In this document: positions 58,301-63,545 of the stretch, one piece after another
Position numbering within the stretch: the first letter of the stretch is position 1
Layout: each line of letters starts with the position of its first letter
DNA from: Balaenoptera acutorostrata
Taxonomy: Eukaryota; Chordata; Mammalia; Artiodactyla; Balaenopteridae
Assembly: GCF_949987535.1 (NCBI RefSeq)
Contig: NC_080067.1
Span: 83,043,985-83,107,984 of the forward strand
Direction: 5' to 3'
Length of the DNA: 64,000 nt
Program-made: the position numbers and the translations under genes
Notes under the pieces: model-generated
What the model saw: only the letters and a program-made list of their open reading frames with translations
Told to the model about the DNA's origin: nothing
Database searches by the model: none

Positions 58301-60671
58301 TGGTAGAGTAGATCTCCTTGTTCATGTATATTTGTCTTATCTTCCTCACCTTTGTAAGCTGTTTGATAGCTGGGGGCATATACTTTTAATCTTTGTATCC
58401 TATAAAGCGCCTGGTATACTTAACTAAGCATGTATTGATTCCTTGACTTCCAGGTAGAGAATTATCAGAAGACTTAAAAATCTGAGACCACTTATGAATT
58501 TCTGGCCACTTGATACATTTACCCAAAAGACATCTTAATGTGCTGTAGGCATAGGAAAGTGAATAAGGCATGTTGTGCCATATTTAAGTATGTTTAGCAG
58601 TTGTGAGTGTATGTAATGAAACTGCTTTGATAAAGTTATCTCTAAAATTTCAAGGAGAGATGTTGTTTCTTTGTCTGTATTTTCCGAAAATAAAGTCTTT
58701 GAGTTAAAGGTTTACTTCAGTTTGGATTAATACAATAAGTAAAATTTTCAAACTTTTTTCTTTAGGTAATTTTGAATTGCTCAGCTCTGCAGAGTTTATT
58801 GCATTTGCTGAGTAGCCCAAAGGAGTCTATCAAAAAGGAAGCATGTTGGACAATATCTAACATCACAGCTGGAAATAGGGCACAGATCCAGGTAATCTCA
58901 TAGCACCTGTCTTTTTTTCTCTATTTTTATTAGTTAAGGTTTTTTTTCAGTCAGCCTTTAAAAGTATGTATAATTTTTCATTATTGCATTGGAGAACACT
59001 AATTTCCAATGTTGTCTTATTTAGTGTACTTCTTACTTTTTTTATCCAACATTATAGAGGTTAAATCTTTTGAAACTTACACTTAGGCCTTGGTTTTTTC
59101 TCTTTGCCTTTAATATTTGATGATTTGTCAAGATCTGAGAAATAGTATCTTGTATTTTCAAAATGTTTTGATGGACTTCATGCTAAACAGATTGGCTTTA
59201 CTCTTGCCAAATAAAATATTTTTCTAGTGGACCCATGTGTTGGATTGCTTCAATTTTTCATGACTCTTTGGGGACCCAGTTTTCTCTAAATGGTTATCTG
59301 CCCTTTACTTTTGTCCTTGTATTAGTGGGAGAGTAATCCAAGTGAAAGGCTAAGCCATGGGCCAAATGGTTCAGAATAGGCCATGAGAAAGGCTGGAATA
59401 ATGAGTTGGAAAAGATACACCATAGACGTATGGGACTTTGAGCTGAGTGGAATCATAGAGGTCATCTAACCCAACATTCTCAATTAAAGATGAAACTGAG
59501 GCTCAGAGAAATAAAATGATTTGCTCAAGGATACCTCTAGTTAATGACAGGACCAAGATGAAGCACCTTTCCACTAAATTTTACTGACTTTCTTCAGTGG
59601 TGTAATAGAAAGAGTTCTTGACCACGAAAGCATGGTTAGTCATCCCCAGGAGGCTGTCAGGGACTGAGATTGATAACTGTGGCATTTTATAGCATGCATC
59701 AGGGTGATTTCAGCTGTACTTTATTGTCTGCTACCACTAGGCTCTCATATAGAATTCCTCAGTTTTTTGATAAATGAAATGATATGAACCCATTTTAGGT
59801 TCTTGAGCTAAGGAGAAACATGAAGAAAGCAATTTGAGGAAGACTACTGTAGTATATGAGAGTGATTGAGTCAAAGTACTCTGTCTAAAGGCTATTCTGG
59901 TAATCTGTGTGGGAGGTGGTGGCTTGGAATAGAACGGTGGCAGTGCTAAAGGAAAGGAAAAGATGGACTTAGGACATTCTGAATGGAGACTGTAAAGGAG
60001 ACTTGGTGACTGATTGAATTTAGAATGAATAAATAAATAAATATAAAAACAGCCTTTGTAAATGAGAGAGGTTTGGAAGGAGACCTGATACAAAGAGCAG
60101 ACAATATGTTTAAGGTGGTTAGCAGATGTTAAGTAAGCTGTCAGCCACCTTGGGCTGGGGCCGCAGTGAGAAATGTGGACTGGAGAGGTAGAGCACACAC
60201 GTGAGAGTGGATGCTATGAGAGAAATGAGAATGGCAGAGGAAAAGAAAGAAAATTGAACTTTTATAATTTGTTATGGTGAGTGGAACAAGAGAGAACAAT
60301 AAAAGAGAAAAGAACCCAGGTAGAAAACTAGGAGATTACAAGGTCACAAACTCCAGGGAGGATGTTGTTAGTGATACTAAGTGTAGCCAAAAGGTTAGGG
60401 ATAATGAGGAGTTAACTCCTTCCAGTTTATTTTTAACAGGGGAAGGGTGTCATTAGTGAAGCTAGCTGAAAAGTTATAATTAGTGTCATGAACAGTTTTA
60501 CAACTCTTGTAATTTCCCTTTCCATTTAATTTTTTCATTCCAGACTGTGATAGATGCCAACATTTTCCCAGCCCTCATTAGTATATTACAAACTGCTGAG
60601 TTTCGGACAAGGAAAGAAGCAGCTTGGGCCATCACAAATGCAACTTCTGGAGGATCAGCTGAACAGATCAA
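21103..60671 (+). CDS. KPNA1: KPNA1, importin alpha-5 (karyopherin alpha-1), 5' eleven coding exons, joined
   Basis: Adapter for nuclear import: it binds classical nuclear localisation signals through its ARM-repeat groove and importin-beta through its N-terminal IBB domain; in the family this isoform also imports tyrosine-phosphorylated STAT1. Joining 21103-21231, 38795-38902, 41893-41992, 44346-44440, 51153-51284, 52312-52400, 52741-52840, 53392-53555, 55029-55107, 58766-58891 and 60544-60671 gives 1250 nt, 416 complete codons plus 2 nt, with no internal stop. Seen: a basic IBB (residues about 1-60, RRRR at 25-28), an acidic linker, then ARM repeats with the NLS-groove Trp/Asn pairs W149/N153, W191/N195, W234/N238, W360/N364 and W402/N406; the fourth ARM-pair position carries W276/Y280 and the next R318/N322. 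Human KPNA1 is 538 residues, so about 122 C-terminal residues lie beyond the window. The N-terminus [18 protein letters not shown] identifies KPNA1 rather than KPNA5 or KPNA6. Confidence 0.97.
21232..23626. other. KPNA1 intron 2, 5' part, mostly unassigned
   Basis: About 2.4 kb after exon 2 with no confident repeat, frame or RNA gene. Confidence 0.5.
23638..24103 (+). mobile_element. 5'-truncated L1 3' end
   Basis: L1 3' sequence ('gacaacaaggatggactttg', 'aagacacatgcttatatgtg', ending ttaataaaactggtc plus A-rich tail). Target duplication aacctattttt at 23627-23637 and 24104-24114. Confidence 0.85.
24638..24943 (-). mobile_element. CHR-type SINE (long form)
   Basis: Full-length long form with a T-rich tail. 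Perfect 17-bp target duplication ctagagaccttcatctt at 24621-24637 and 24944-24960. Any open frames across it are chance products of this CG-rich body. Confidence 0.96.
24961..25924. other. Intron 2, unassigned
   Basis: AT-rich; only the short AC run at 25613 stands out. Confidence 0.5.
25613..25627. repeat. (AC)n microsatellite, short
   Basis: About seven AC units; intron 2. Confidence 0.9.
26041..28313 (+). mobile_element. 5'-truncated L1 (ORF2 RT to 3' end) inserted in an older L1
   Basis: The ORF2 reverse-transcriptase part begins 'aaaaaacttatagctattct'. The (Y/F)ADD catalytic box near 26678 is followed almost at once by a stop. The later open stretch 26900-27277 reads [20 protein letters not shown] and [13 protein letters not shown], typical of L1 ORF2. 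Ends at the A tail before 28314. Diverged target duplication agacaccagacatt / agacatcaagcatt at 26027-26040 and 28315-28328. An internal CA-rich tract lies at 27833-27884. Confidence 0.85.
27833..27884. repeat. Alternating purine-pyrimidine CA/CG/TG tract
   Basis: About 50 bp of CA repeats broken by catgcatg and cacgtgcatg inside the L1 at 26041-28313. Nearly pure purine-pyrimidine alternation. Confidence 0.92.
29208..29236. repeat. Short CG-rich alternating purine-pyrimidine tract
   Basis: acacgcgtgcacacgcgc and following atgcacacac; 29 bp of strict alternation with several CpG steps, in an old L1. Confidence 0.9.
29778..30004 (+). mobile_element. MER1-type (hAT-Charlie) non-autonomous DNA transposon
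   Basis: Begins caggggtccccaacccctgg and ends in the complementary form (...ggttggggactgctg), typical hAT terminal repeats. Flanked by a perfect 8-bp duplication ctttagac at 29770-29777 and 30005-30012. 227 bp, so internally shortened. Inserted in an old L1. Confidence 0.88.
30126..30755 (+). mobile_element. Tigger1 (pogo) deletion derivative
   Basis: Ends caggcatacct and aggcatgac-type inverted end (…gtcatgcctg) are flanked by TA. The 5' terminal part (to about 30360) is joined near 30370-30380 to the 3' terminal part (attatgactcgctgaaggct onward). The central transposase gene is missing. A SINE (30436-30563) is nested inside. Confidence 0.88.
30436..30563 (-). mobile_element. CHR-type SINE nested in Tigger1
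   Basis: Short form with 'gaccagggattgaacccgtg' (B-box region on the reverse strand). Target duplication agcaataaagt at 30425-30435 and 30564-30574, which is Tigger1 sequence. Confidence 0.95.
31102..31237 (+). mobile_element. CHR-type SINE (short form), sense to KPNA1
   Basis: Head gggacttccctggtggtcca with A-box-like and B-box-like pol III promoter segments (gggttcaatccctggtc) and an aaataaataa tail. Near-perfect target duplication attatcagg/attattagg (31093-31101, 31238-31246). One of only three sense copies. Confidence 0.95.
31634..31976 (-). mobile_element. CHR-type SINE (long form, older variant)
   Basis: A long body containing duplicated 'cagtagttgtggct'-type units and T-rich tail. 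Target duplication tgtctggcttctt at 31621-31633 and 31977-31989. Inserted in an antisense L1. Confidence 0.94.
32925..33200 (-). mobile_element. CHR-type SINE (long form with internal deletion)
   Basis: Same body as the other long copies but lacking about 20 bp ('actatcgcgg..' segment). Target duplication gccttggaacc at 32914-32924 and 33201-33211. Inserted in an antisense L1. Confidence 0.94.
34302..34332. repeat. (GT)n microsatellite
   Basis: About 15 GT units, perfect; intron 2, in an antisense L1 block. Confidence 0.95.
34486..34900 (-). mobile_element. Antisense L1M 3' end
   Basis: 'cagctttattgtgatataat', 'gagttgtacaaccattatca' and 'aagtaatattccattgtgtg' are typical of the antisense 3' region of old L1s. 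Confidence 0.7.
34941..35246 (-). mobile_element. CHR-type SINE (long form)
   Basis: Starts with a T-rich tail including an atttatttattt repeat; ends ccaccagggaagccc. The flanks (tcaaatagtt / tcaaagttct) do not give a clean duplication. First of four SINEs packed into 1.1 kb. Confidence 0.93.
35367..35664 (-). mobile_element. CHR-type SINE (long form)
   Basis: Long form with several CpG-type changes. Target duplication ccctagaatctt at 35355-35366 and 35665-35676. Confidence 0.95.
35712..35834 (-). mobile_element. CHR-type SINE, 3'-truncated
   Basis: Only the tRNA-related head half remains (from 'gcgcatgggcttagttgctc' to 'accagggaagtcc'). There is no T-rich tail at the left, so it is truncated on that side. 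Confidence 0.88.
35881..36031 (-). mobile_element. CHR-type SINE (short form)
   Basis: Short form with a 3-4 base internal insertion (accagggagggattg). Perfect 19-bp target duplication gtgtttgtcattctttttt at 35861-35879 and 36032-36050. Confidence 0.95.
36205..36670 (-). mobile_element. Antisense L1 3' UTR, 5'-truncated
   Basis: After a T-rich tail, 'actatggttgatttacaata', 'gtttccctgtactgtacaat' and 'gcatagtactctctaggtcc' follow the reverse complement of an artiodactyl-type L1 3' end, the same family as the micro L1s. Confidence 0.82.
36700..38110 (-). mobile_element. Antisense L1M ORF1 and 5' UTR region
   Basis: 'ccctacccccatccttgggg', 'aattcactaatcttttcttc' and 'ctactgagtcaatacccttc' match the reverse complement of old L1 ORF1 and 5' UTR. 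All frames are broken. A few hundred bases of low-copy sequence follow before exon 3. Confidence 0.65.
38111..38794. other. Intron 2, 3' end before exon 3, unassigned
   Basis: Apparently repeat-poor sequence leading to the exon 3 acceptor. No coding frame. Confidence 0.5.
38795..38902 (+). CDS. KPNA1: KPNA1 exon 3: second half of IBB and acidic linker
   Basis: Acceptor ttttcag ends at 38794 and donor gtaagt starts at 38903. It encodes 36 residues (44-79, phase 0 to phase 0): [10 protein letters not shown] completes the IBB basic region, followed by an acidic Glu-rich stretch (EEETEEEV). Residue 73 is Asn where I recall Ser in human KPNA1. Confidence 0.97.
38995..39112 (+). mobile_element. 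CHR-type SINE (short form), sense, in intron 3
   Basis: Head gggagttccctggtggccta with degenerate B box (ttcagtccctggttgc). Target duplication aaggttag at 38987-38994 and 39113-39120. It sits about 90 bp downstream of KPNA1 exon 3. Confidence 0.93.
39121..39928. other. Intron 3, unassigned, part old LINE-like
   Basis: 39440-39860 has hints of antisense old LINE 3' sequence; nothing else is supported. Confidence 0.4.
39929..40558 (+). mobile_element. ERVL-type solo LTR (MLT2-like), interrupted by a SINE
   Basis: Starts tgtattagtcagggttctac, runs through 'ggaattggctcatgcagttg', and resumes after the SINE at 40119-40323 with 'gaggcctacccacattttgg' and 'aagttgacacataaaattaa'. This is the classic layout of old ERVL LTRs. 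It has the TG...CA-type ends, no gag or pol sequence beside it, and so is a solo LTR. In KPNA1 intron 3. Confidence 0.72.
40119..40323 (-). mobile_element. CHR-type SINE nested in the solo LTR
   Basis: Intermediate-length copy. Target duplication tgatattatag/tgatattgtag at 40108-40118 and 40324-40334. It splits the LTR at 39929-40558. Confidence 0.94.
41312..41640 (+). mobile_element. L2 fragment in intron 3
   Basis: 'attcagtaaatatttgttga', 'tggaggttacagtatactgg' and 'gaaggtcaggaaaagccttc' are in L2 sense order. It ends about 250 bp before exon 4. Confidence 0.75.
41893..41992 (+). CDS. KPNA1: KPNA1 exon 4: linker into ARM repeat 1
   Basis: Acceptor ends at 41892; donor gtgagt starts at 41993. 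It covers residues 80-112 plus the first base of codon 113 (phase 1 end). It begins [13 protein letters not shown] and ends KFRKLLSK. Residue 94 is Asn where I recall Lys in human KPNA1. The phase-1 end matters for the cryptic exon downstream at 44215. Confidence 0.97.
42156..42450 (-). mobile_element. CHR-type SINE (long form) in intron 4
   Basis: Full-length long form. Perfect 14-bp target duplication catggctaattttt at 42142-42155 and 42451-42464. It lies 160 bp downstream of KPNA1 exon 4. Confidence 0.96.
42465..43048. other. Intron 4, unassigned
   Basis: No repeat, frame or splice pair recognised. Confidence 0.5.
43049..43880 (-). mobile_element. Ancient CR1/L3-type LINE remnant
   Basis: Motifs in the order of the antisense CR1/L3 3' region: 'agtactccagatgcattctt' (43142), 'ggttgataaaaatattgaac' (43537), 'aactttgtcaaacgtcttgc' (43710) and 'gagattaatttggcaggtca' (43835). 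About 0.8 kb remains collinear, long for so old a family. No frame is open. Confidence 0.6.
44215..44263 (+). other. Candidate cryptic or poison exon in KPNA1 intron 4
   Basis: A 49-nt segment is preceded by a strong pyrimidine tract ending in ttttag (44214) and followed by a consensus gtaagt donor (44264). It sits 82 bp upstream of exon 5. If spliced in after exon 4 (phase 1), 16 codons read through. The frame then shifts and a TAA appears three codons after the junction inside exon 5, about 88 nt before the exon 5/6 junction, which would predict nonsense-mediated decay. Splice sites and frame are seen; usage is unknown. Confidence 0.45.
44346..44440 (+). CDS. KPNA1: KPNA1 exon 5: ARM repeat 1
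   Basis: The acceptor is gacag at 44341-44345, with purines (gggga) just upstream that interrupt its pyrimidine tract. The donor after 44440 is gtgcgg, a weak 5' splice site compared with the gtaagt or gtgagt used by most other exons of this gene. Completes codon 113 and encodes through residue 144 ([10 protein letters not shown] to CTLQ), ending in phase 0. Residue 124 is Ala where I recall Thr in human. Confidence 0.96.
44441..47539. other. Intron 5, repeat-poor 3.1 kb
   Basis: Unusually free of recognisable SINE or LINE sequence for this window. No further cerebellin-like exon was found upstream of the fossil at 47540. No coding frame is supported. Confidence 0.5.
47540..47700 (+). pseudogene. 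Cerebellin-1-like C1q exon fossil
   Basis: The forward frame from 47540 reads VSLAFARNQ..., then [19 protein letters not shown]. This closely resembles the C-terminal C1q-domain segment of cerebellin-1 ([17 protein letters not shown], as I recall it). It meets a TGA at 47654. A different frame from 47647 continues the same domain as [16 protein letters not shown], matching GNLMGGWKYSTFSGF. So there is one frameshift, plus an apparent deletion of about nine residues after VSL. The match starts directly after a pyrimidine-rich tract ending in ccag, like a real exon border, so it may be an unprocessed duplicate of one exon. I see no other cerebellin exon nearby. It lies in KPNA1 intron 5 on the same strand and is non-functional. 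Confidence 0.7.
47701..49449. other. Intron 5, unassigned
   Basis: Contains the CT-rich tract at 48330. The remainder may hold diverged L2 but I cannot anchor it. Confidence 0.4.
48330..48394. repeat. (CT)n-rich low-complexity tract
   Basis: Imperfect polypyrimidine CT/CTTT tract in intron 5. No matching downstream exon is supported. Confidence 0.9.
49450..49600 (+). mobile_element. MIR SINE, sense
   Basis: 'gatagtttcctcattcataa' followed by 'gtaaggaacacctgagagta' and 'ataaagtactgtataaatgt' follows the MIR 3' half. Confidence 0.65.
49601..50579. other. Intron 5, unassigned
   Basis: Contains the C13 run; no other feature supported. Confidence 0.5.
50093..50105. repeat. C13 homopolymer
   Basis: Thirteen consecutive C in intron 5; a likely length-variable or error-prone site. 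Confidence 0.9.
50580..50930 (-). mobile_element. Probable antisense LINE 3' relic
   Basis: 'tattagataataaacatggt', 'cttcccatacttgtttccca' and 'gggagatcattccatgtcag' resemble a recurrent antisense old-LINE 3' segment also hinted at near 4380, 24130 and 39440. Family not determined. Confidence 0.4.
51153..51284 (+). CDS. KPNA1: KPNA1 exon 6: ARM repeats 1-2
   Basis: Acceptor ttatag ends at 51152; donor gtaaaa starts at 51285. It encodes residues 145-188 (44 codons, phase 0 on both sides). It carries [12 protein letters not shown], with the first groove pair W149/N153 of the major NLS-binding site, followed by [15 protein letters not shown], a standard ARM helix pattern. Confidence 0.97.
51712..51872 (-). 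mobile_element. Antisense L1M 3' end in intron 6
   Basis: 'acagctttattgaggtataa', 'gataagttttgacatacgta' and 'catcacccccaaaagttgag' are diagnostic of the antisense 3' end of old L1M elements. Confidence 0.8.
51873..52311. other. Intron 6, 3' part, unassigned
   Basis: AT-rich intron sequence leading to the exon 7 acceptor. Confidence 0.6.
52312..52400 (+). CDS. KPNA1: KPNA1 exon 7: ARM repeat 3
   Basis: Acceptor tttcacag ends at 52311; donor gtaagt starts at 52401. It has 29 codons plus 2 nt (phase 2 end), residues 189-217 plus part of Q218. [11 protein letters not shown] holds the W191/N195 groove pair. Confidence 0.97.
52741..52840 (+). CDS. KPNA1: KPNA1 exon 8: ARM repeats 3-4
   Basis: Acceptor cttatag ends at 52740; donor gtaagg starts at 52841. 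It completes Q218 and encodes residues 219-251. [13 protein letters not shown] has the third Trp/Asn groove pair (W234/N238), and KSPPPEFAK follows as in importin alphas. The intron before it is only 340 bp. Confidence 0.97.
52841..53391. other. Intron 8, unassigned
   Basis: 551-bp intron without recognisable repeats. Short open frames run across it but lack splice or family support. Confidence 0.6.
53392..53555 (+). CDS. KPNA1: KPNA1 exon 9: ARM repeats 4-5
   Basis: Acceptor ctttatag ends at 53391; donor gtaaga starts at 53556. This is the largest coding exon here: 54 codons plus 2 nt, residues 252-305 plus part of M306. [15 protein letters not shown] is the ARM segment in which Tyr280 replaces the usual Asn, a normal feature of the family and not decay. 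Confidence 0.97.
54000..54570 (+). mobile_element. Possible CR1/L3-type LINE remnant, sense
   Basis: 'tatttagcctgaaatcaaga' followed by 'ctgtcttcagatatataaaa' resembles the sense CR1/L3 order (TTTAGCCTGGAG..ATAGCTGTCTTCAAG-like). Upstream assignment is weak. Confidence 0.45.
54571..55889. other. Introns 9-10 around exon 10, unassigned
   Basis: Apart from exon 10 (55029-55107), no feature is supported. 55250-55890 may be diverged antisense LINE. Confidence 0.4.
55029..55107 (+). CDS. KPNA1: KPNA1 exon 10: ARM repeat 6
   Basis: Acceptor gttgcag ends at 55028; donor gtatga starts at 55108. It completes M306 and encodes residues 307-332 ([20 protein letters not shown]...). This ARM has Arg318/Asn322 in place of a Trp/Asn pair, as in other importin alphas between the major and minor NLS sites. 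Confidence 0.97.
55890..57630 (-). mobile_element. Antisense L2 block, with another old LINE segment inside
   Basis: L2 antisense motifs: 'aagccaaaaacctggacatt' (55980), 'ccctctgcatggaacatatg' (56674), 'agattgtaagcttgtagagg' (56878) and 'tccctggcacaatgtataga' (56941), then a second similar run to about 57630. 56230-56575 looks like a separate LINE 3' piece ('aacattggttgtctctgtgg'). Confidence 0.7.
57640..58220 (-). mobile_element. Antisense old L1 relic in intron 10
   Basis: Diverged sequence with the order of antisense L1 ORF2 end ('tttcttctattgtttttatg', 'ttaagaattgattttttaaa', 'tagttgccccttattctagt'). Confidence 0.5.
58766..58891 (+). CDS. KPNA1: KPNA1 exon 11: ARM repeats 6-7
   Basis: Acceptor ctttag ends at 58765; donor gtaatc starts at 58892. 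42 codons, residues 333-374, phase 0 on both sides. [14 protein letters not shown] carries the minor-site pair W360/N364. Confidence 0.97.
58892..59439. other. Intron 11, 5' part, unassigned
   Basis: AT-rich; nothing recognised before the MIR at 59440. Confidence 0.5.
59440..59560 (-). mobile_element. MIR-like SINE, antisense
   Basis: 'gatgaaactgaggctcagag' and 'gatttgctcaaggatacctc' are the reverse of the conserved MIR core. Confidence 0.6.
59820..60060 (+). mobile_element. L2 fragment in intron 11
   Basis: 'gaatagaacggtggcagtgc' and 'gagacttggtgactgattga' follow the sense body of L2. The 153-codon reverse-strand open frame over 59737-60198 is a shadow of this repeat. Confidence 0.6.
60544..60671 (+). 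CDS. KPNA1: KPNA1 exon 12: ARM repeats 7-8
   Basis: Acceptor ttcattccag ends at 60543; donor gtaagt starts at 60672. It encodes residues 375-416 and two bases of codon 417. [14 protein letters not shown] gives the W402/N406 pair. This is the last exon in the window; the next exon should begin by completing Lys417. Confidence 0.97.
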
Positions 60672-62439
60672 GTAAGTACTAGCCAAGTAGTGTCTTGTAA
60701 ATTAAAGGAAAATTACTGTCTCCCAATTAAGAATGCTCAACTCTAGCCTCTTTGAAGATTGTTCTCAGTTTCATAATTAGACTCAAGCATATATTTGATT
60801 CCTTATATTGCTCCCATTCTATTGCTGAAGATAATTCTGGGATGTGAGAAGGAACGCATAGTTGAGGTTTGAGGCGATCGAAATACTTATAGGGGTGGCT
60901 TGAGCCTACTCTCAAGCTGCTTGATCAAAAAACATCTTGGGTAGTCTAGAAGGTTACTTGTAGAATTCTTAGAGTCTAACTTTAATAGCTAACTCTTGCT
61001 ATTTCTAGTTTAGATGTGTTAATAGTAGAATTGGACAGACTTGAAAGAGATGTATTGATATGCCTTAAAATAAAGTGCCAAATTCAGTAGAGGCAGGTCT
61101 CCTAAAGGACTATGTTATTCAGTAAAGGGAGAGGTCTGTGTATTAGCTTGAGACTTAAATGGCCCCTAGGGCAGCAACTTATAATCTTAATGGCTTGAGT
61201 AGGCATAAATATGGATAGGAATCAATTCCTCAAAGGAACATCATATAATCAGATGGTTAATTATGGATATATAAAGTATTTCAGATAGAAAAAAAAAGAA
61301 GAATGGAACCTAGACTCTTAGCCTGCGTTAACATTCTTTGGGGAATTCAAATGAGGAGAAGATGGTTACCAATGAGTGTTAAAGCATTAACCCCTTCTAT
61401 ATATGTAGTAGTATGGGGGAAACATAGCTACTTCTGATGTTGTCGCTTTGTGGGTTAAATGTAGGTGCTCAACCAATGCTGATTTTTTAGTGCTCTGTTG
61501 GAAATTTCAACATGAGAAGGTAAAGTAGTCCTAAGATTTCAGAAATTGATCAGAAAATAAGATTACAGAATATAAGTATGTACCTGAAATAATACAACTT
61601 AAATAGATTAACACATGCAGTAGCTATTTCGGTAAAGTTCATCATGGATAGGTTAGCCAAGGAGGACTTCAAGTGGTCTTCAGAGCATATTTGTATGGGA
61701 TTGGGTCTTTTTTAACCTCCAAAGTTCCAGTCTGGGGTACTATGATTTTTAAGTATGCCACCACCAGATGGCAGTAATATGAAGTAATATAGAAGTTATT
61801 AGAACAGTAGATAGTTGTCTCATGTTCAAATTCAGATTTATAATTATTGTCACTATATTTTATACCAAATATGTTTTCTTAATTGAAATAGTGAAACTGT
61901 ACATGTACATATTTTAAAGACATTTTAAAATACTATGGTATCTTTCATCAGAAAGTATTCAGGGGTATTTTGCTCTGTTAGAGAGGAATGGAATTCCTAC
62001 TATCCCTTTTTACTATTCAGCATAGCTATTTATAATAATGAGAGTTAATTATCAGTCTCCTAGCAGTTTTTTCTTAACCGGGTAAAGAGTTATCTTGAAA
62101 GATTATTATAAAACTATTACAGTCCAAATTATAGAAAATAAGCTGTCTTTATTACTGATAAAAGACATCTGTGGGGCTTCTGCTTATTGTTGAGAAGACA
62201 AGATTTAGATGCAAGAACCAGTTAGAATAACTTAGGAAGTATTCATAATTTTAGGTTAAATACAATCAAATGCTAATACATACTATGGTTCTTAAAAATG
62301 AAGGATAAAGAATGTTACCTGGAGTTAAAGTTTCATGAAAGAGATGAAACTTGACATTTGGGTAGAGATTTGGCAATTTTGGAGGAGAGAGAATAGCATG
62401 AGGGAATATGCACAGTAAATGTTATTGGAAGAGGCAAAT
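60672..62439. other. Intron 12, 5' part, unassigned
   Basis: 1.8 kb with no confident repeat, exon or RNA gene. The exon expected after Lys417 is not found here. Confidence 0.5.
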
Positions 62440-62584
62440 CAATCTTGCTACAGGTTATTCTTTTGCAGGGATGAGGAATTAAGTAATTGAGGGACTTTGA
62501 AAACTGGGATGAAGGCCTTAATCTTGGGCATTGGGAAGACTCTGGAGTGTCTTTAACATTGAGAGTGATATGAAGAAGATAGTG

Positions 62585-62791
62585 GTTTTTTGTTTGTTTT
62601 TTTAATTTGGCTGCGTCGGGTCTTAATTGCGGCATGCAGGATCTTTGTTGCTGCGTGTGGGATCTTTTAGTTGTGGCATGTGGGATCTTTAGTTGCAGCA
62701 TGTGGGATCTAGTTCCCTAATCAGGGATCGAACCCTGGCCCCCTGCATTGGGAGCGTGGAGTCTTAGCCACTGGACCAGCAGGGAAGTCCC
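62585..62791 (-). mobile_element. CHR-type SINE (intermediate form)
   Basis: Contains three tandem-like 'ttgtggcatgtgggatcttt' units. Target duplication aagaagatagtg at 62573-62584 and 62792-62803. Inserted in an L2. Confidence 0.95.
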
Positions 62792-62888
62792 AAGAAGATA
62801 GTGTTTTGAGGAGAGGAAAGAGAGCAATTAAGATGCCATTGCAGTAGTTTAGTATACTGTGACGGCCAGAATTAAGATAATAGCTGTA

Positions 62889-63008
62889 GGGACTTCCCTG
62901 GTGTTCCAGTAGTTAAGACTCCATGCTTCCACTGCAGAGGGCACGGGTTTGATTCCTGGTCGGGCAACTAAGATCCCGCATGCTGCTAGGCGTGGCAAAA
63001 AAAAAAAG
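62889..63008 (+). mobile_element. CHR-type SINE (short form), sense
   Basis: Head gggacttccctggtgttcca, B-box segment gggtttgattcctggtc, A-rich tail to 63008. Flanking duplication is not clear. Same L2 host as the SINE at 62585. Confidence 0.92.
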
Positions 63009-63185
63009 TGTTGTAGCATGAGGTATGGGTCTAGATATGGGAAAGAACCATCTGTAGGACTTGGTGGCAGGTTACAGATTGCAAAGGAAAGGAAAGAGCC
63101 AAAGATGACCGGAGAAAAAGGTGGTGCTGTTGATAAAAATTAGGACGCAGAAGAAGCAAAATCCTGTTTGAGAGAAATGGCTTTA

Positions 63186-63530
63186 TTTATTTATTTAAAT
63201 TTATTTTTGGCTGTGTTGGGTCTTTGTTGCTGCGTGCGGGCTTTCTCTAGTTGGGGCGAGCCGGGGCTACTCTTTGTTGTGGTGTGTGGGCTTCTCATTG
63301 CGGTGGCCTCTCTTGTTGCGGAGCATGGGCTCTAGGCGCATGGGCTTCAGTAGTTGTGGCACGCGGGCTCAGTAGTTGTGGCTTGCGGGCTCTAGAGCGC
63401 AGGCTCAGTAGTTGTGGCACGTGGGCTTAGTTGCTCCATGGCATGTGGGATCTTCCCAGACCAGGGCTCGAACCTGTGTCCCCTACATTGGCAGGTGGAT
63501 TCTTAACCACTGCGCCACGAGGGAAGTCCC
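63186..63530 (-). mobile_element. CHR-type SINE (long form, older variant)
   Basis: 345-bp body with repeated 'ggctcagtagttgtggc' units. Near-perfect target duplication gagagaaatggcttta / gagagagatggttta at 63170-63185 and 63531-63545. Confidence 0.94.
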
Positions 63531-63545
63531 GAGAGAGATGGTTTA

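Larger units (their letters stand above)
62440..63165 (+). mobile_element. L2 fragment split by two SINEs
   Basis: 'atgccattgcagtagtttag' (62832) and 'gtaggacttggtggcaggtt' (63055) continue one L2 across the SINEs at 62585-62791 and 62889-63008. Confidence 0.6.

Noticed and set aside
59737..60198. 153-codon open frame on the - strand
   Set aside because: It overlies an L2 fragment and other intronic sequence, is low-complexity, and has no recognisable domain or splice context. A chance frame.
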